Part shown: piece after piece, positions 22,386 through 35,099 of the stretch
Numbering within the stretch: position 1 is the first letter of the stretch
Layout: each line of letters starts with the position of its first letter
Assembly (NCBI GenBank): GCA_037576215.1
Contig: JBANDB010000005.1
Span: forward strand, 2,542,001-2,606,000
Length of the DNA: 64,000 bases
Source: Armillaria gallica
Taxonomy: Eukaryota; Basidiomycota; Agaricomycetes; Agaricales; Physalacriaceae
Direction of reading: 5' to 3'
Notes under the pieces: model-generated
What the model was told of the DNA's origin: nothing
Seen by the model: only the letters and a program-made list of their open reading frames with translations
Database searches by the model: none
Translations under genes and position numbers: made by a program

Positions 22386-22480
22386 GCGGAAGTAAGGTGG
22401 AGGTTCTGGAAAGATGTGGACACACAGATAAAGCATGCACAGTGGGAAAAGCTTAGACAGTCAACCTACCAAGGAGCCCT
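22386..22480 (+). pseudogene. gag: Continuation of chromovirus D capsid after the solo LTR
   Basis: Encodes RFWKDVDTQIKHAQWEKLRQ and ends in STYQG, a capsid-like stretch. Downstream, similarity to Gag stops and the zinc knuckle expected next is absent, so an insertion or replacement follows. Confidence 0.55.
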
Positions 22481-22499
22481 AGTGTTAATTCTGAGCCTT

Positions 22500-23800
22500 T
22501 TTCTACCCAACATAGCAAGGAAAACCTGTTTAATTAACTCCCAATGTAGCAAGATCCTTTGTAAGAATCTCTGCAGCTGTCATATACTCTGGGAACATTG
22601 CCTGGGGCCTTATATTATATAATCCTTCAATTGAAATACATTAGCACCTAGTGCACCTTTCCCACTCCTCATAAATCTCAGTCCATGCATGCAACCGTGG
22701 GATTACATCATGTATCAGCATGAATGGCATATTTCCCATACTGCCAGATTGCTGGATTGGCTTATTGGCACCGTGTATTGGCCATTGGATTAGGCATAGG
22801 ATATCCCACCCTCCCACTCATTGTTTGTGCCCAAAAGAAAATTGTACAGGGCCAAAAAATAATATTGCATGTTCTGATACTGCCTCCCAACCCTTGTGTA
22901 GCCAATTTTAGTTGGATGCGACCATGCTAGCTTAGATGTAGCAGGCCATGGGAAAATATCATTCCCAATCTGGCATGCCTGGTAATTTTTCAAAGTTGGC
23001 CAAAATTTGGGATGCAGCATGCAGTATATCATTTAATTCTTCTTTTAAGAAAAGTATATTTATTACTTCTCTATAGATAAATACTGTTAACTATTCATTT
23101 TACAACACAGAAAGTAGTAAAAATGCCATTCCGATGCTTTTCGGAGTTTGCCACAGCAGACTCAAGTTGTCCCTTGTCACAATACTTGGCCAATTCTTTC
23201 ATTTTTGAGCCATTTCTGGGCCATATAAAATTAATTGAGTACTTAATGTATCTGTATTGACTTACGCTACTGGGTATCATGGCAGACTTGATACCCAATA
23301 ACTCAATACATAGCAATTTTGTTGTCAAAAGTAGTAAAACCCATTGATTCAACAGTAAATGCCACTATACACCACGAAATTAACATACAGTGCCCCAAAA
23401 TCTATGTCTGGCATTTACATAATTTACATATAGTGGTTTTAGCCCCAATATAATACTGCCCTGAAGAAACAATGCCATTGTGGTACCCAATAGTGCAACA
23501 AGTTGAGAAACATTCACATTGTAATTGACTTTAACTTAAGGATTGAACTTGGTATCAAGACATGTATCAATGGATCAGGGTGGATCGGAGGCCTGGATGT
23601 AATAATATGACTTGTATTCTAGGATATCCCACTGCTCCAATGTTATTTATGATAATGGTAAGAGATGTAGTAGTGATATACTGTTCAGAAAAACTTAAAA
23701 TGCAGGGTAATGGAAATAAAATAGGAAATAGCATAGGATATGAGTACTCTGATACACTAAAAACTACATACAAATACTTTCAATACATGTATTGATGGTA
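22500..23800. other. Unidentified A/T-rich block inside chromovirus D
   Basis: Replaces the zinc-knuckle part of gag. No protein similarity in any frame. It contains the imperfect stem 23253-23310 and the phrase AGGATATCCCAC twice (about 22798 and 23620). It is probably another non-autonomous insertion whose ends I cannot define. Confidence 0.4.
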
Positions 23801-23899
23801 GCCAAGCCTTTGGGCCCTGGTGCAAAAACTGGGAAAGTCCCACCTGAATAGCTCAAACCTTTCAGTGCCAAGTGGACCTTACATGGGATAGTAGAAGCC

Positions 23900-25943
23900 A
23901 AAACAAAATCAGAGGCAAAAGTGATCTTAAAGAATTGGATTCATAAGACATGGGTGGAGGAAGTCGTTGACGAAATGATTGAGAAAATACAGAAGACAAC
24001 ACAAATCAATGCCCTCTGGTGGCTGGAAAAACTACTACAGGCAAAACACTACATCAGCAAACTAAGCAGGAATGGGAAGGATTTAATAATCAATGTTCAA
24101 ATCAAGACTCTAGAAAACCTTACCAAGATCTCCACTTCTGTTCTGATAGAGTGGATGCACCAGTAGTGCTATCAACTGAGCATTTGTTAAGCAACACATC
24201 ATTCCTACTCATGCAACAGCTGCACCAATCCCAGTCTATAATGCTGATGGAACAAGGAACCAAGGGGGAGCAATTACTGAATATGCTGAGATCTGTCTTA
24301 TGATCGGAGATCATGTGGAATGGATAGACTTAGCCATTACCAACTTAGGTGATCAACAAATCTTTCTTGGTCATGATTGACTAGCAAGACACAACCCACT
24401 TGTTAATTGGAAAACCAGGAAATTAACATTTGCACAATGCCGATGCCATAAAGCCCCATTTGTACTCTCCAACACAGATCCCAATGACAAATGGGATGAA
24501 GAACTAGAAGAGAGAGAAACCATTCTCACAGTAGACTTCACACAAGCCATCCTCATATACACTCATCATGCCAATGACCTTGCCGCCAAAGCCAATGCAG
24601 AAAAGAAGACCAAAATGTTCGAAGAAATGGTCCCGGATTGGTGCAGAGATTTCAAAAACTTGTTTGACAAAGACAATTTCAATGAACTCCCTGAACCAAA
24701 AATGTGGGACCATGCAATCAAACTCATTCCAAATGCATGTGCCAACCTTGACTGCAACATCTATCCTCTTAATTGTAATGAACAAGAGGAGCTTGACAAG
24801 TTCTTGGATGAGAACCTTTCGAGCAGAAGGATATGACCATAAAAATCCCCCATGGCATCACCTTTCTTCTTTGTGAAAAAGAAGGATGGCAAATTACAAC
24901 CAGTACAAGACTATTGAAAGCTCAATGAGATGACAATCAAGAACTGATACCTGCTTCCTCTCATCTCAGAGCTAATGGACAAACTACAAGGTGCCAAATA
25001 CTTCTCTAAACTCCATGTTTGATGGAAATACAATAATGTATGCATCAAGGATGGTGACAAATGGAAAGCAGCATTCAGAACAAACTGAGGCTTGTTCAAG
25101 CCCACAGTCATGTTCTTTGGACTTACCAATTCCCCTGCCACCTTCCAATGGATGATGAATGACATCTTCAAAGACCTCATTGCTTCAGGTGCAGTCACTG
25201 TCTACCTCGATGACATCCTAATCATGTCCAAAACCAAGGAAGAACATTGCCATATCACATGTGAAGTTCTAAAAGTCCTATGAAAGAACAAGCTATTCCT
25301 TAAAGCAAAGAAATGCGAGTTCAAAACCTTAGAGATGGAGTACCTTGGAGCCATCATCAGTGAGGGAAGCATTCACATGGACCCAGTCAAAATCCAAGGC
25401 ATAGCAGAATGGCCTGTACCAACAAAGAAACAACAGTTACAGTCATTTCTAGGCTTTACAAATTTCTACCAACAATTCATCAAGGGATACAGTAAAATTG
25501 TCAAACCCATGACTCAGCTGACAGGGAATGATCCATGGAAATGGGGGGTAGTGCAACAAGACACTTTTGACCAATTAAAGAGACAATTGGCAGAAGATGT
25601 GGTATTAGCTATACCAACAGAGGAGGGCAAGTTCTGCATGGAAGCAGATGCTAGTGGGGGGCAATAGGCACCCTGTCGCATTTTTATCCAAATCCCTCAC
25701 TGTTATGGAATGAAATTATGAAATTTACAACAAAGAACTACTCACGATCATGCTTACCCTTGACAAGTGGAGGCACTACCTGATAGGAGCAGCTCAGGAT
25801 TTCAAAATCTGGACAGATCATCAGAATCTCCAGTACTTCCAAAAACCCCAGAAATTAAACCAATGACAAGCACATTGGGTAACAGAGCTAGCTGAATATC
25901 ACTTCTCTCTTTACCACAAACCAGGTACAGCAAACAAGAAAGC
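23900..25943 (+). pseudogene. pol: Pol of chromovirus D, first part: PR, RT, RNase H
   Basis: Protease is visible as SGCTSSAIN near 24150, but a 2-nt loss at the DSG triplet shifts the frame. RT follows ([31 protein letters not shown]) with an intact YLDD active site (25203-25214), the only plus-strand copy in the window to keep it. RNase H (25690-25943: [37 protein letters not shown]) is frameshifted near 25670 and stops at GTANKKA, where chromovirus C is inserted. Several TGA codons replace Arg (DY*KLNEM, TN*GLFK). Confidence 0.9.
25939..25943. repeat. Target-site duplication AAAGC of chromovirus C, left copy (right 61407-61411)
   Basis: AAAGC precedes the first LTR base of C and recurs immediately after its last base 35.5 kb away. 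Removing one copy and the insertion restores the NKKADLLS reading of RNase H in D. A perfect 5-bp duplication proves that both LTR ends belong to the same insertion. Confidence 0.92.
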
Positions 25944-26330
25944 TGTTAGGGATGGACTCAGGAATAACAAACAAGGCGACCAAGGGCTGTCTCGCATTCA
26001 GACAATCACCCAAAATACTGTGGTGTCTGTTACAGCGAGGCAGTATAACACTTAGACTCTCAGTGAGCGATAAGAGTAAAGTCTGATGTGTATAAACTTA
26101 GCTTGAAGCTAGAGTACATGGCTGAGAGCTAAGCTACTTATATGCTGTTTGTCTGTTTCTATATATAAACCATTTTGAATGTAAGTTGTACGATGTCTGT
26201 TAAAAAGTCTGTCTGTAGCCATGTGTCACAGTAGGAATGCTGAAGTCGTTCGGTTTAGCGCTTGTAACCACGTGTATGCCAAGGTGCCAAGATAAGATAA
26301 GATAAGCACAAAAGTGAATAAATCATAACA
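25944..26330 (-). repeat. 3' LTR of chromovirus C
   Basis: Starts TGTTAGGGAT and ends AATCATAACA on the plus strand. The polypurine tract complement TTACCCCCTC follows at 26331. GATAAG cluster at 26291-26306. Differences from its partner LTR at 52045 are mainly transitions. Confidence 0.92.
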
Positions 26331-26360
26331 TTACCCCCTCATTAAGGCAGGCATCCTGAC

Positions 26361-26369
26361 TGCTATTAA
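26361..26369. repeat. Target-site duplication TGCTATTAA of KDZ-2, left copy (right 41510-41518)
   Basis: The same 9 bases stand at both ends of the KDZ element. The equivalent position of chromovirus A is uninterrupted (CTTAATGGCAG on the element strand). KDZ/Zisupton elements are known for 8-bp duplications, so one of the nine bases may be coincidental. Confidence 0.85.
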
Positions 26370-28948
26370 CAGGTATAGATGTAGAAACAGCCCTACAGTA
26401 CAGGGATATATCCATGAAGTGGTTAGCCTAGCTCATGGATAATATCCACAGGCTCAGTTTAGAAGTGTGTGCAGCTCAAAATTTGATTATTCAGCACCCA
26501 ATTTTGCCCAAATCATGGATTTCAGGGCCACTGCACCCATGTTTTACAGGATGCTGCTATTTATCCAGGATTTTGATGGCCATACCTCAGGGCGACCTGT
26601 CACCACCCATGGCTGTGTGGCTTGGGCCCCAAATGTTCTTGCAAGCATAATCAATGTTTATCCATTAACCAACTATGCACGTGCCTTTTTGCCAGCACAC
26701 GTTTCGTGTATCAAGTGCCAGCACTACCACCAACCACTAATATGTTTTCCATTTGTTTTTTTGTCCAGGACACTTTATTTTCTCGTACTGAAGTCAGCTA
26801 CTGTCAAGCCCATACTCATTCTCTCGGAATATTCTTGTATCATTACATACATCCTGTAAATAGACTACAAGAATAGACATGAGTATTACCCTTCAGAGCC
26901 CTGAGGTCGAAGCTTCCACCAACAAATTGAATAATACATGATGACATTCTTCCACCACACACTCCCATTCTCATCTCAGCTCCACATCATCACTATGAAC
27001 CAGTACAGCTTCCTCCCACCACACCAAACAGGCCAGTGCAGAGACAAAACCGTTCTGTCCTCACTTTCTCAACACCTCCCAATCACCCCTGATGATGGGC
27101 ATTCTGTGCTCAATTCCCAGAGGTCCATTTAATGCTGTGACACTACGCCACGTTGGCTGGATACTTTTCCACCATAGCCACCAATCGCTTGAGAACCTTT
27201 CCAAATTGTATGCTGAAATTTCAGTCTTCATTCTCTGGTAGTTCTTGATCCACACAGCTACCTCTGCTGGATGCCCTGCTGGCTGCAACATGTGCTTTGC
27301 TCCCTTTGCTCCCTTGTGATCCAGGAAACCTCTTCGCCCCTCCCAAACGGTCCAACACCCTAACACATCCTTCCAATGCAGTCTGAGATAGTAGTGCTCC
27401 AGGTACTCCATCAAATCCTTGAACCAAGGTGGCCACAAATCCCTTTCGAGCATTTTCATATCAGCCTTAGTCAAAGGGAAGAGGGGGATGATGGCTCAGG
27501 AGACAATGGCACACCCATTAGAGGTGTGCATGAGAGATCCATATTGGGGGGCTTGTTGGCACCTATCTCCTCGCTCTCCTTACCTGCACCATCCTCTACG
27601 GATTCTGGCATTCCTCCATCTTCAACACCCTTAGCCGAACAATTGTTAGGCCCCCCAATGGACAGTATATCATATAAATGACGTGGCAGCATCACAGAAG
27701 CTCCCAGCAGCAAGGCAAAGTGGGCTGTTTGCTGTTGAAGAGCAGGATCAATCTCTGGTACCAACCCCACAGCAACAGAGAGGTCACCAGCAGTTGATGT
27801 AGGCACTGGAGAAAGTCTGGATGGCATGCACTTGGGAGACGCTGTCAGTTTTTTTGGGTCTACATTTGTGACATCTGCCAAGGCCTTTGTCTTTGGTCGC
27901 TTGGCTGGGTGGGGTCCATCTCCTTTTGCTTGCTCCCTCTCCTTTTTCACTCCTTTCTTCCCCTTCTTTTTACTTCCCATGTCAGGCATGACTTCCTCTC
28001 GCTCCCCACTGTCAAATTCCTCATGACCCACGGCATCCTCGGATATTGCATCTACCAGAGTGTCTTTGTCAGCTTTATCCCATGGTAACGCCCATGCCTG
28101 CATTTCCTCCAGAGCTATGACATCAGTAAGTCAGGTATCCCTCCAGCACATAATAACTTTACTCACTGTAACATGTCTTTGCAAAGGCCACAAACATATC
28201 CACTGCCATCTGATGTGCTTTCCCACCCCCTGCTTCTGACCAGTCTTTTGGCCTTGGATCTCTATTCCAGCCATAGTTTAATCTAATCCCAAAACGTAAG
28301 TAGTTGATTTAGGTTGTCAACAGTGTCAAAACTTACGATATGCCATCAATTTGCCCCCTTGGCCCAGATGAGGCCTTGCTATCAGCAGTGTCACATTCAC
28401 CATCAGCAATTTCCCAAGCATCTCTATCCAGGGATACACAACAGATGTAATGTTGTCCAGTACTTTATACAAAACAATCAGTACTATCCCACCATGACAG
28501 ACGTAAATTAAAGCATACTTGACAGTTTCTTCAGGTGAGAGAGTCATACTCAGGATCACTGAAGACGCCACAGAACTACTGGCGGATTGAGTGCCAGTGT
28601 CTTGAATGTTTTGCTCATCCTCAAGTTGTGCTCTCTCATCATTGTCCTCCACCTTCCTGTTGTTCTCCCTCTTCCTCTTATTCCACTTGTGAACCGCTGG
28701 CAGAGGCAACCTCTCTGGTTCCAACTGTCACTCAAATGGCTTGTGGACATCTTCTGGCAGGTTCTTGAAATACTCCAAAGTCCATCTCCCCCTTTCAGCC
28801 AGCATCTTCTTGTCTGGCAGCCTGGTCCCTGCAAACCAAGCTTTAAACTCTTCCTGGACTGCACCCTGGAAATGTTCTTTCGACCATAGTTGCGCTGCTG
28901 TGCATGCACATGGACATGTACCTCGTGTCTCTTCAGTTGCAGAGCCAG

Positions 28949-30718
28949 TGATGAGCCTCCAGGCTCTATACGCTCAGAATTCGCAGATTTATCCATTCAT
29001 CACCCAATACCTTCGAAACGATGCCATTATAACCCCCACATACTCCATAACACTGCCAACTCTCGATAATACCACAGATCTTCACAGTATATGCCACAAA
29101 CATTCAGATACAGTCCTAAAACCATGACATCCACTCCTCATGCACACTGTTATCCTTCCCAGCTCGCCTCGCATCACAATTACCATATCCCATCATGGCA
29201 AGGCACCTTTGATTGACAATCATCCTAAAACGGGGTTGCTACATCACTCAGAAGCATCTGGTTGATGTGCTCATCAATCATTTAATGAAATGACATGATT
29301 GACGCGAGTACCCTCCCAGCTACAATAATTACAGCTACGGCAACTACAGACCGTGTTTACTAAGGCTGTTACAGTGCCAAGACTTCGAATTATCGTTGCT
29401 CCATGCATACACCTCAGCACAGCAACTGCAGCTCAATAATCCGCAGCTAAACAGCACCTTATGATCCGCTCATCGCTCAATAAAACCACATGGTTCACAT
29501 CCATACATGGCAACGTCGAGGACTTGCTGTTACTTTAGAACCACAGATACCATATGTTTACTATGGCTATTACAAAAGCTAAGGACTTACAGCCTTACTA
29601 AGGCTCCGAAGAATATTCTATTTATAAAATTGTACTTGTAGTATAAAAACTAGGTAGATTCTGCATTTTTGGAGCTAGTTCTTACCCAGTTGACGAGGCT
29701 ATGGCATTACCAGTCAGCTATGGTTACTCCAAGCTATTCCCCACCGCTTGCTTTACTCTTTAAATGTTGTTGGTTGCACCAATACATGAAATCTTGCGTC
29801 AATAACTTGCTTTTGTCTTTTAATGCCACAACATCACTTCACTTTCACCACATAGGATTGTTTCATCGCTTTCACCTTCTACATGGCCATCATTTTCATT
29901 GCACAGTTCAGTATTGCCTCCATGTAGGCCCAGTTCAGCTCTATAGGATCACCCTCATCTTTATCATTGTTCGGAGTTGCTGTGCATCTATTGCCACAGC
30001 ACCCCACTCAGCACCTCAGTTGCTACAATTTCTACCAGTTTCTTGCAGTCTCTGTACGTTTATTGCTATTGTTTCGACCCACAATATTAGGTACACCCCA
30101 AGCCACGCTTACTAGGCTATTTCAACATCTTTTAGTCCATCCCCACAATTTCTAGAGCATCGCAACGATTTCTAGCGTGTTGCTACGATTCCTAGAGCAT
30201 TGCTACGATTCCTAGCCCTCCCACACGATTACCAGTCCTTCCACACGATTACTCGTCCTCCCCCACGATTACTAGAGCACCGCAATGATTTCTATCGCAT
30301 TGCTACGTCTTCTATTCCCTCCCCACGTTTTCTCGACTGTTGCAACAATTTCTAGCACGTTGCTACGATTTATAGAGCATCCCTACGATTTCTAGACCCA
30401 TTTTCATGGTCTCTAGACCATTTTTGCAGTTCCTATCACAGTTTCTTGGTATTCAAGTCATACCAGATTCCATCCCATCTCGTTTATCGAGATCCTACCT
30501 GGCTTACAGCCAGCGTCTATTAGTACTCCTTGACCAAGAGTACTACTTCGCTGACTGGAAAGTCACAGTGTATCTTGCGTTATTGAGGAATTGACCACAT
30601 GGAGGTGCACCGAACCACTTGCAAACACATTGCCTTGATTGCTGTGTTGCTACATTAATTGCCTAAGCTCTCTCCGAGTTTTGGGTGTTGCCGTTGCCAT
30701 GGAAGTCTAGGCTCATCA
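28949..30718 (+). mobile_element. Solo LTR, TGATGAGCC family, inside cargo gene X of KDZ-2
   Basis: 1770 bp with perfect inverted ends TGATGAGCC / GGCTCATCA. Flanked by CCAG (28945-28948) and CCGG (30719-30722), a 4-bp duplication with one transition. TATA-like AGTATAAAAACTAG near 29640. It differs from the other copies by a 20-bp tandem array in its right third. Confidence 0.82.
30132..30434 (+). repeat. 20-bp minisatellite, about 15 units, within the solo LTR
   Basis: Units such as CTAGAGCATTGCTACGATTC follow each other at an exact 20-bp period from about 30132. Later units vary (CTAGCCCTCCCACACGATTA, CTATTCCCTCCCCACGTTTT), mostly at positions 4-14, while CTAG at the start and ACGATT near the end are best kept. 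Not evident in the sister LTRs. Confidence 0.8.
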
Positions 30719-31454
30719 CCGGACACCTCCACCAACAAGCTTGCTAAAGGGAAGTTGGGCTTGAACATCTGCGTTCCATCAATGCATGTGGCGTGTTGAT
30801 CCCACCAGCAGTAGAGTACCTGTAATCAATCTAGTGTCAAACTAGCTGGAAATATAACTGATCACATACCCCATGCAACTGATGCTCATGTGCTGTCTTA
30901 TAATCCAACTCCTCTTGCATCAATACTTTGTCTGGGTTTTGAGCTGGCAATTGTGGCTCCTGCTTCAGATTCAGCAACCAATGGTATATCTTGTAATATT
31001 CCTTCATCTCCTTGTCGACAAAATCCATGGCACCACTTGCGTCCTTCCGCTTTGCCACATGGAATCCCACGATCCGTGCTCCCATCCAAACCTCATGTGA
31101 CCCTCTAGCCCAATGATGATGGACCTCGAAGACCCTGCAGGGAAAGATGTTGGCATCAATATCATATATCATGTTCCACATGTCGGACACATGTGACATT
31201 GCAAAAAAGGATCACTCACTTTGGCCATTGTACCAAATCAGGGCCAGACATATTCCCTTGATGTGTTTTTCATGAACTTGGCAAACAGGATGTGATGTAT
31301 TTTGTGAAGCTTGGATGTGACTCTGTAGCCTAGCTTTTCAAAGCCTTTGGCATTGTTGATCTGGATATCAAACCTTAAATGAGCTACTATGCAGTTGCCA
31401 TGTAATTCTGAAGCTTTGCCACACCGTCACATCTTGATGAAGCTACATCACACC

Positions 31455-33960
31455 ATGTCCCAAGAAAACAACCTCCATCAAGTGACTGAAGATGAGAAGT
31501 AAGTCTCTTCTTTCCAAGCAAAGTCCCTCTCCACTAATCCCAATGAACAGCATGCTAGCTGCAGCCCTGGCTCTCATCTGTTTGTGTTGGTTACCCCGCA
31601 AGGATCCCGTTCTTCCTAGGTAAGCATCTGTCAATTGTTTGTTCTTTTGTTATACTGACATCGTCTCCTTGCTTTGTGTCAGGGTGACCTTGAAACCATT
31701 CATGATGTAAGTAGTCTTTCATTTTCCTGTTCTTGTTCAGTAAACTCACTCATTGGCCAGACACTGTGATCCCATTTCTGCCTTTGCTCCATCCCCAAAC
31801 GTCATCTTTACAGTCCTCGTGTATGTGCCCCAGTGCGAGGTATGGGACAGGTCAATGGAGAAGCTGAAATGGCTGAGAGAATCTGGTCGCAGTGCGAGCC
31901 CCCAGCAAAGAAGGCACTTTTTAGGTCCCCATTGTAGAGCATATGTAGAACTTTAAACAGACACCAGTTATAGTACTAAGTGTCTTAAAATTGATTTTTT
32001 TTGTTACTCTAAGAACAACTCATGTGCATATGAGCTGGAAGGGTGCCTGATCAGAACTTCAGCCTAGCCCTGAGTCGAGCACCTCACAGTCAACAACCAG
32101 CGCTACAGGGAACGGATCCTCCATGAACTATCCAGATAGTTTAGAATACAATCTATTCTACTCATAGTTCAGCGCTTGAAGGTCTCTGCCAATGTGTGGG
32201 CCCAGCAAATACTCCAGGAATTAAAGTCATATTAAAGTCATTTAAAAGTCAGTAGTTGACCCTTTCATCAATTCTCAATGAAACAGACTTAACTAGGGTT
32301 CAACTGCAGCTGCCTCCAATGACTGGCTCTTCTCCCTCTCTCTCTTACACTCACTATAGCTATTGCTTGCCAGCTATGCAGGATCTATCTGTTGGTCAAC
32401 ATTCCATCTATTATTTCACTTGCATTCCCCGCAACATGGGCTGCATGTCAGATTGCAATATTGATCAGGAAAACTTGCATGAGCCCCCTCCTTCCTTTTC
32501 CAGGCATCCACCTCTCTTTTCGTCAAGTAGTCATGACCGACACCACTGCCACTACCTCCTCTGATCCTGATCCTGCTCCCCCCTCCCTATGACGCTTGAG
32601 GGGTCAGCCATGAAAGTATAATACCCTGGAGGAGTGTGCTGCTGCCCATGCCGTTAATCAGCAGGCATATTACAATCGGTACATCCCATTGCAGACCCAG
32701 AGCCATCGAGTCACTCACAGACTTCAGCAATCAAGACCAAGTTTGTCATAAACTACATTGACAGTACCACCAGTGAGAGGTCAATGCCCAGACATACACT
32801 TGCAAGAAACTGCATACCAAGCCCAAAAAGATGTGAGCTCCAGGGGATGAACCAGCAGCCAGGTATGCAGACATGCACTCATGCAAATCTCTTATTCAAG
32901 CCAAGCACTCATAGGCATATGGTCAAGAAACTGAAGGATTCTGTTCAAGTGGACAAGACTTTGTCAGCAAAGGCCATCCTAGCAAGCCTTGACAGAATCG
33001 TCTCCGGACAAGACCTGTCCCTCTTCCTTGCAGGTGTTTATGCTCATGCTATTGACACCAGCTGTATGGAGCCGGCAGTATACATTGGCGAGGTGCTCAT
33101 GCTGTTCACTCAACTCAACCTTGATGCCGGCAGTCGGCTTCAGCAGTGTTATCAAAGGGAGGGATGCACAGCATGGTGAAAAATCATTGATGACACAGTT
33201 AACAAAGTTAAACAATATGTATCATTACTTCAGGATTTACTGTGCTCAGCCATGTTTGGGGCTGATGAGCTGCGAGATGCATGGAAGAAGGGAACCCTAG
33301 CCTATCTCCAACTGCAATGAAAACATTTTCTGCTGACAATTACCTAATCAGACTTTGAGAGTGCTGGCCAATGCCAGACTCTTCTCCCCTGGTGATCGTA
33401 CTGCAGCCATCATATGTTATGCGACATTGCAAGGTGAGCAATGCCCTTTATCCCCTCTCTGCTTTCTGAGTTCTCGGCTAGTTCCTGGAATGTCATGAAT
33501 GGCTGTGGTTTCAGGCATGATATGATGCCTATGACTTGACTCCTCTCGACGAGCACAAGCATTGGATCCGTGAACATACTGACGAATTCGTTTGGGAGTA
33601 CCCTGACTTTGACCCTGGCGATCACAAGGAAGAGACGTGCTGCTTGGTATGTTTAAGTCACCTCTTGATTGCTGGTAACAAGTGCTAACAAAGTAATATA
33701 ATAGTTTGTGCAATCAGCCTTTGCACAGCTGGATACCAAAGTGCACAACCATCATCACCACCTTGAAGCACATGAGTCAAAGGCCACCAAAATTTGGCAG
33801 GGAAACCACGAGTGGGAACAGCAGGAGCAAGAGTGGTGAGCACGGGATCAGGAGGAGAGCATTGACCCACAAACAGGCACTTCAACTGGGGGCAAATTCA
33901 ATCTTGGGAGGATGATGATACAACCTGGGGGGGGGGGGCAGATTGGGATGAAATGGGGTG
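31455..33960 (+). pseudogene. KDZ cargo remnant Y: multi-exon gene, possibly a second KDZ-type (CxC1-like) protein
   Basis: Short exons alternate with introns bearing good borders, for example GTAAGT at 31499, GTAAGC..TCAG (31620-31682), GTGAGC..TTTCAG (33434-33515) and GTATGT..AATAG (33645-33704). One exon reads YSPR..RGMGQVNGEAEMAERIW (about 31820-31900), which resembles the GxGxxxGEGxERxWS stretch of CxC1-type KDZ transposases as I remember them. Later exons read LTPLDEHKHWIREHTDEF and GDHKEETCCL, which I cannot place, and the gene ends with a charged His/Glu-rich tail. Frame breaks make it a remnant. The assignment to KDZ rests on a short motif only. Confidence 0.35.
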
Positions 33961-34059
33961 ATCTGTCGAACATGTTCAAGGTGACTGAGGGTCCGTGGGG
34001 TCGGACCGAGTGGGAGATGTGTAGTGACCCCCTCAGTACTCTTATGACCAACTTGCAGA

Positions 34060-34974
34060 ATGCTCTCCCTGAATTATGACTGTTGCATCATATCATCTCT
34101 ATACCTCCAAAAATATTTTAGAATTGTGCTAAAAATATGTTCTGATCTCTGGGGTGCAACTGTACAGTTGGTTCCACCACAGTCAGCCACTCGGCAATCT
34201 CCTGAATCAAAATTGCATCAGGAGTTTTATTTTATCCATAACAACTATTTTCCAATTGTCACTGATACTGAAAGTGAGTATTTGATTTACTCCTTGATAA
34301 TCACTTATGTTGATCCCTACCATCAGATATGGGCAGAAGAGCAACCAGAGTATACCTCCGAGCAACACACATGTCTCCGCAAGAAGGCGGTATTCTACCT
34401 CAAAGCCAAGGGCATCTCTGCTCTTCACCTGCAACAGTTTTTAGAGAGATTTTTTGCCAAGTGGTTCATGGAGTACCCAGAGAAATCGACCTTGACTGGC
34501 TTGGACTTGGAGGCTGCTGAGGCTGCTCATAGAAAGGTTGGTGCTTTTATTTGTACTAGAGACAGGACTGACAGTGCTCAGGATCTGATCAAAATGTTGA
34601 ACTGGTCTCACTAGATGTGGCCCAACATTGGCACCGGGTTACGTGCTGATGTCTGTGAGGAGCCCAAAAACGATGAAGCACATCTCCGCCGCCTGGATGC
34701 AAATTGCGTGCATGAGGCAGAGGAGGCGAGGCTCATTGCTGAGTCAATTGTAGCTGTGGAAGAGCGGGAGGCTAGCCATGCTAGTAGTGCATGGACCCAT
34801 GTTCACCGAGGCAAAGCACCACCTAGATCTTTGGGAGGCATGGAGTTGTCAAAGGTGCTGTACACAGCTTTGGATGCTGTGTGCCCTAGTGAGGAAGAAC
34901 AGACCACAGCTGAGATGCACGGCAACAGAGGTGAGGGTTCCCATACCATGATCGAATTTTTCGCTCCCCTGTAG
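34060..34974 (+). pseudogene. Remnant Z: unidentified acidic protein, two frames separated by a stop
   Basis: Two consecutive in-frame pieces (185 and 120 codons) joined across a TAG at 34612-34614. The first contains LQQFLERFFAKWFMEYPE; the second is Glu/Ala-rich with EAHLRRLDANCVHEAEEARL. A distantly similar phrase (AWLDLILPDFEEA..ILFPCWFAWW) is encoded on the opposite strand at about 35350-35500. From memory, such "WL..LP.F..A...WF..WP" proteins are repeated in Agaricomycetes. Function unknown. Confidence 0.4.
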
Positions 34975-35099
34975 TGTACTCTTCCTGTTGTGTGCGCATG
35001 AATGTGAACAACGATTTTTGACACTGCATTACCACAGTACCATTTGAAATAAGACAAAGACATATACACCACTGTGGTAGGGATCTACTCAAAGTCGTG

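Larger units (their letters stand above)
26950..31440 (-). pseudogene. KDZ cargo gene X, fuller copy, interrupted by a solo LTR; unknown function
   Basis: The 3' exons duplicate those at 8276-10023, with a 1-nt homopolymer loss breaking the last exon near 27472. Upstream of the solo LTR the gene continues: exons about 30845-31140 (WARGSHEVWMGARIVGFHVA, KEMKEYYKIYHWLLNLKQEP) and 31225-31440 (LRFDIQINNAKGFEKLGYRV). Plausible introns are GTATGT..TTACAG (about 30790-30845) and GTGAGT..CTGCAG (31139-31225). Between them the frame reads WWDQHATCIDGTQMFKPNFP. The protein would exceed 700 residues, with an acidic/basic middle and a Trp-rich end. No catalytic motif recognised. It starts about 15 nt from divergent remnant Y. 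Confidence 0.5.

Noticed and set aside
30132..30434. CRISPR-like regular repeat
   Set aside because: Units are contiguous, without spacers, the setting is eukaryotic and it lies inside an LTR; it is a minisatellite.
33927..33938. G-quadruplex at a 12-G run
   Set aside because: There is a single run without three neighbouring G-tracts; more likely a simple homopolymer or assembly artefact.
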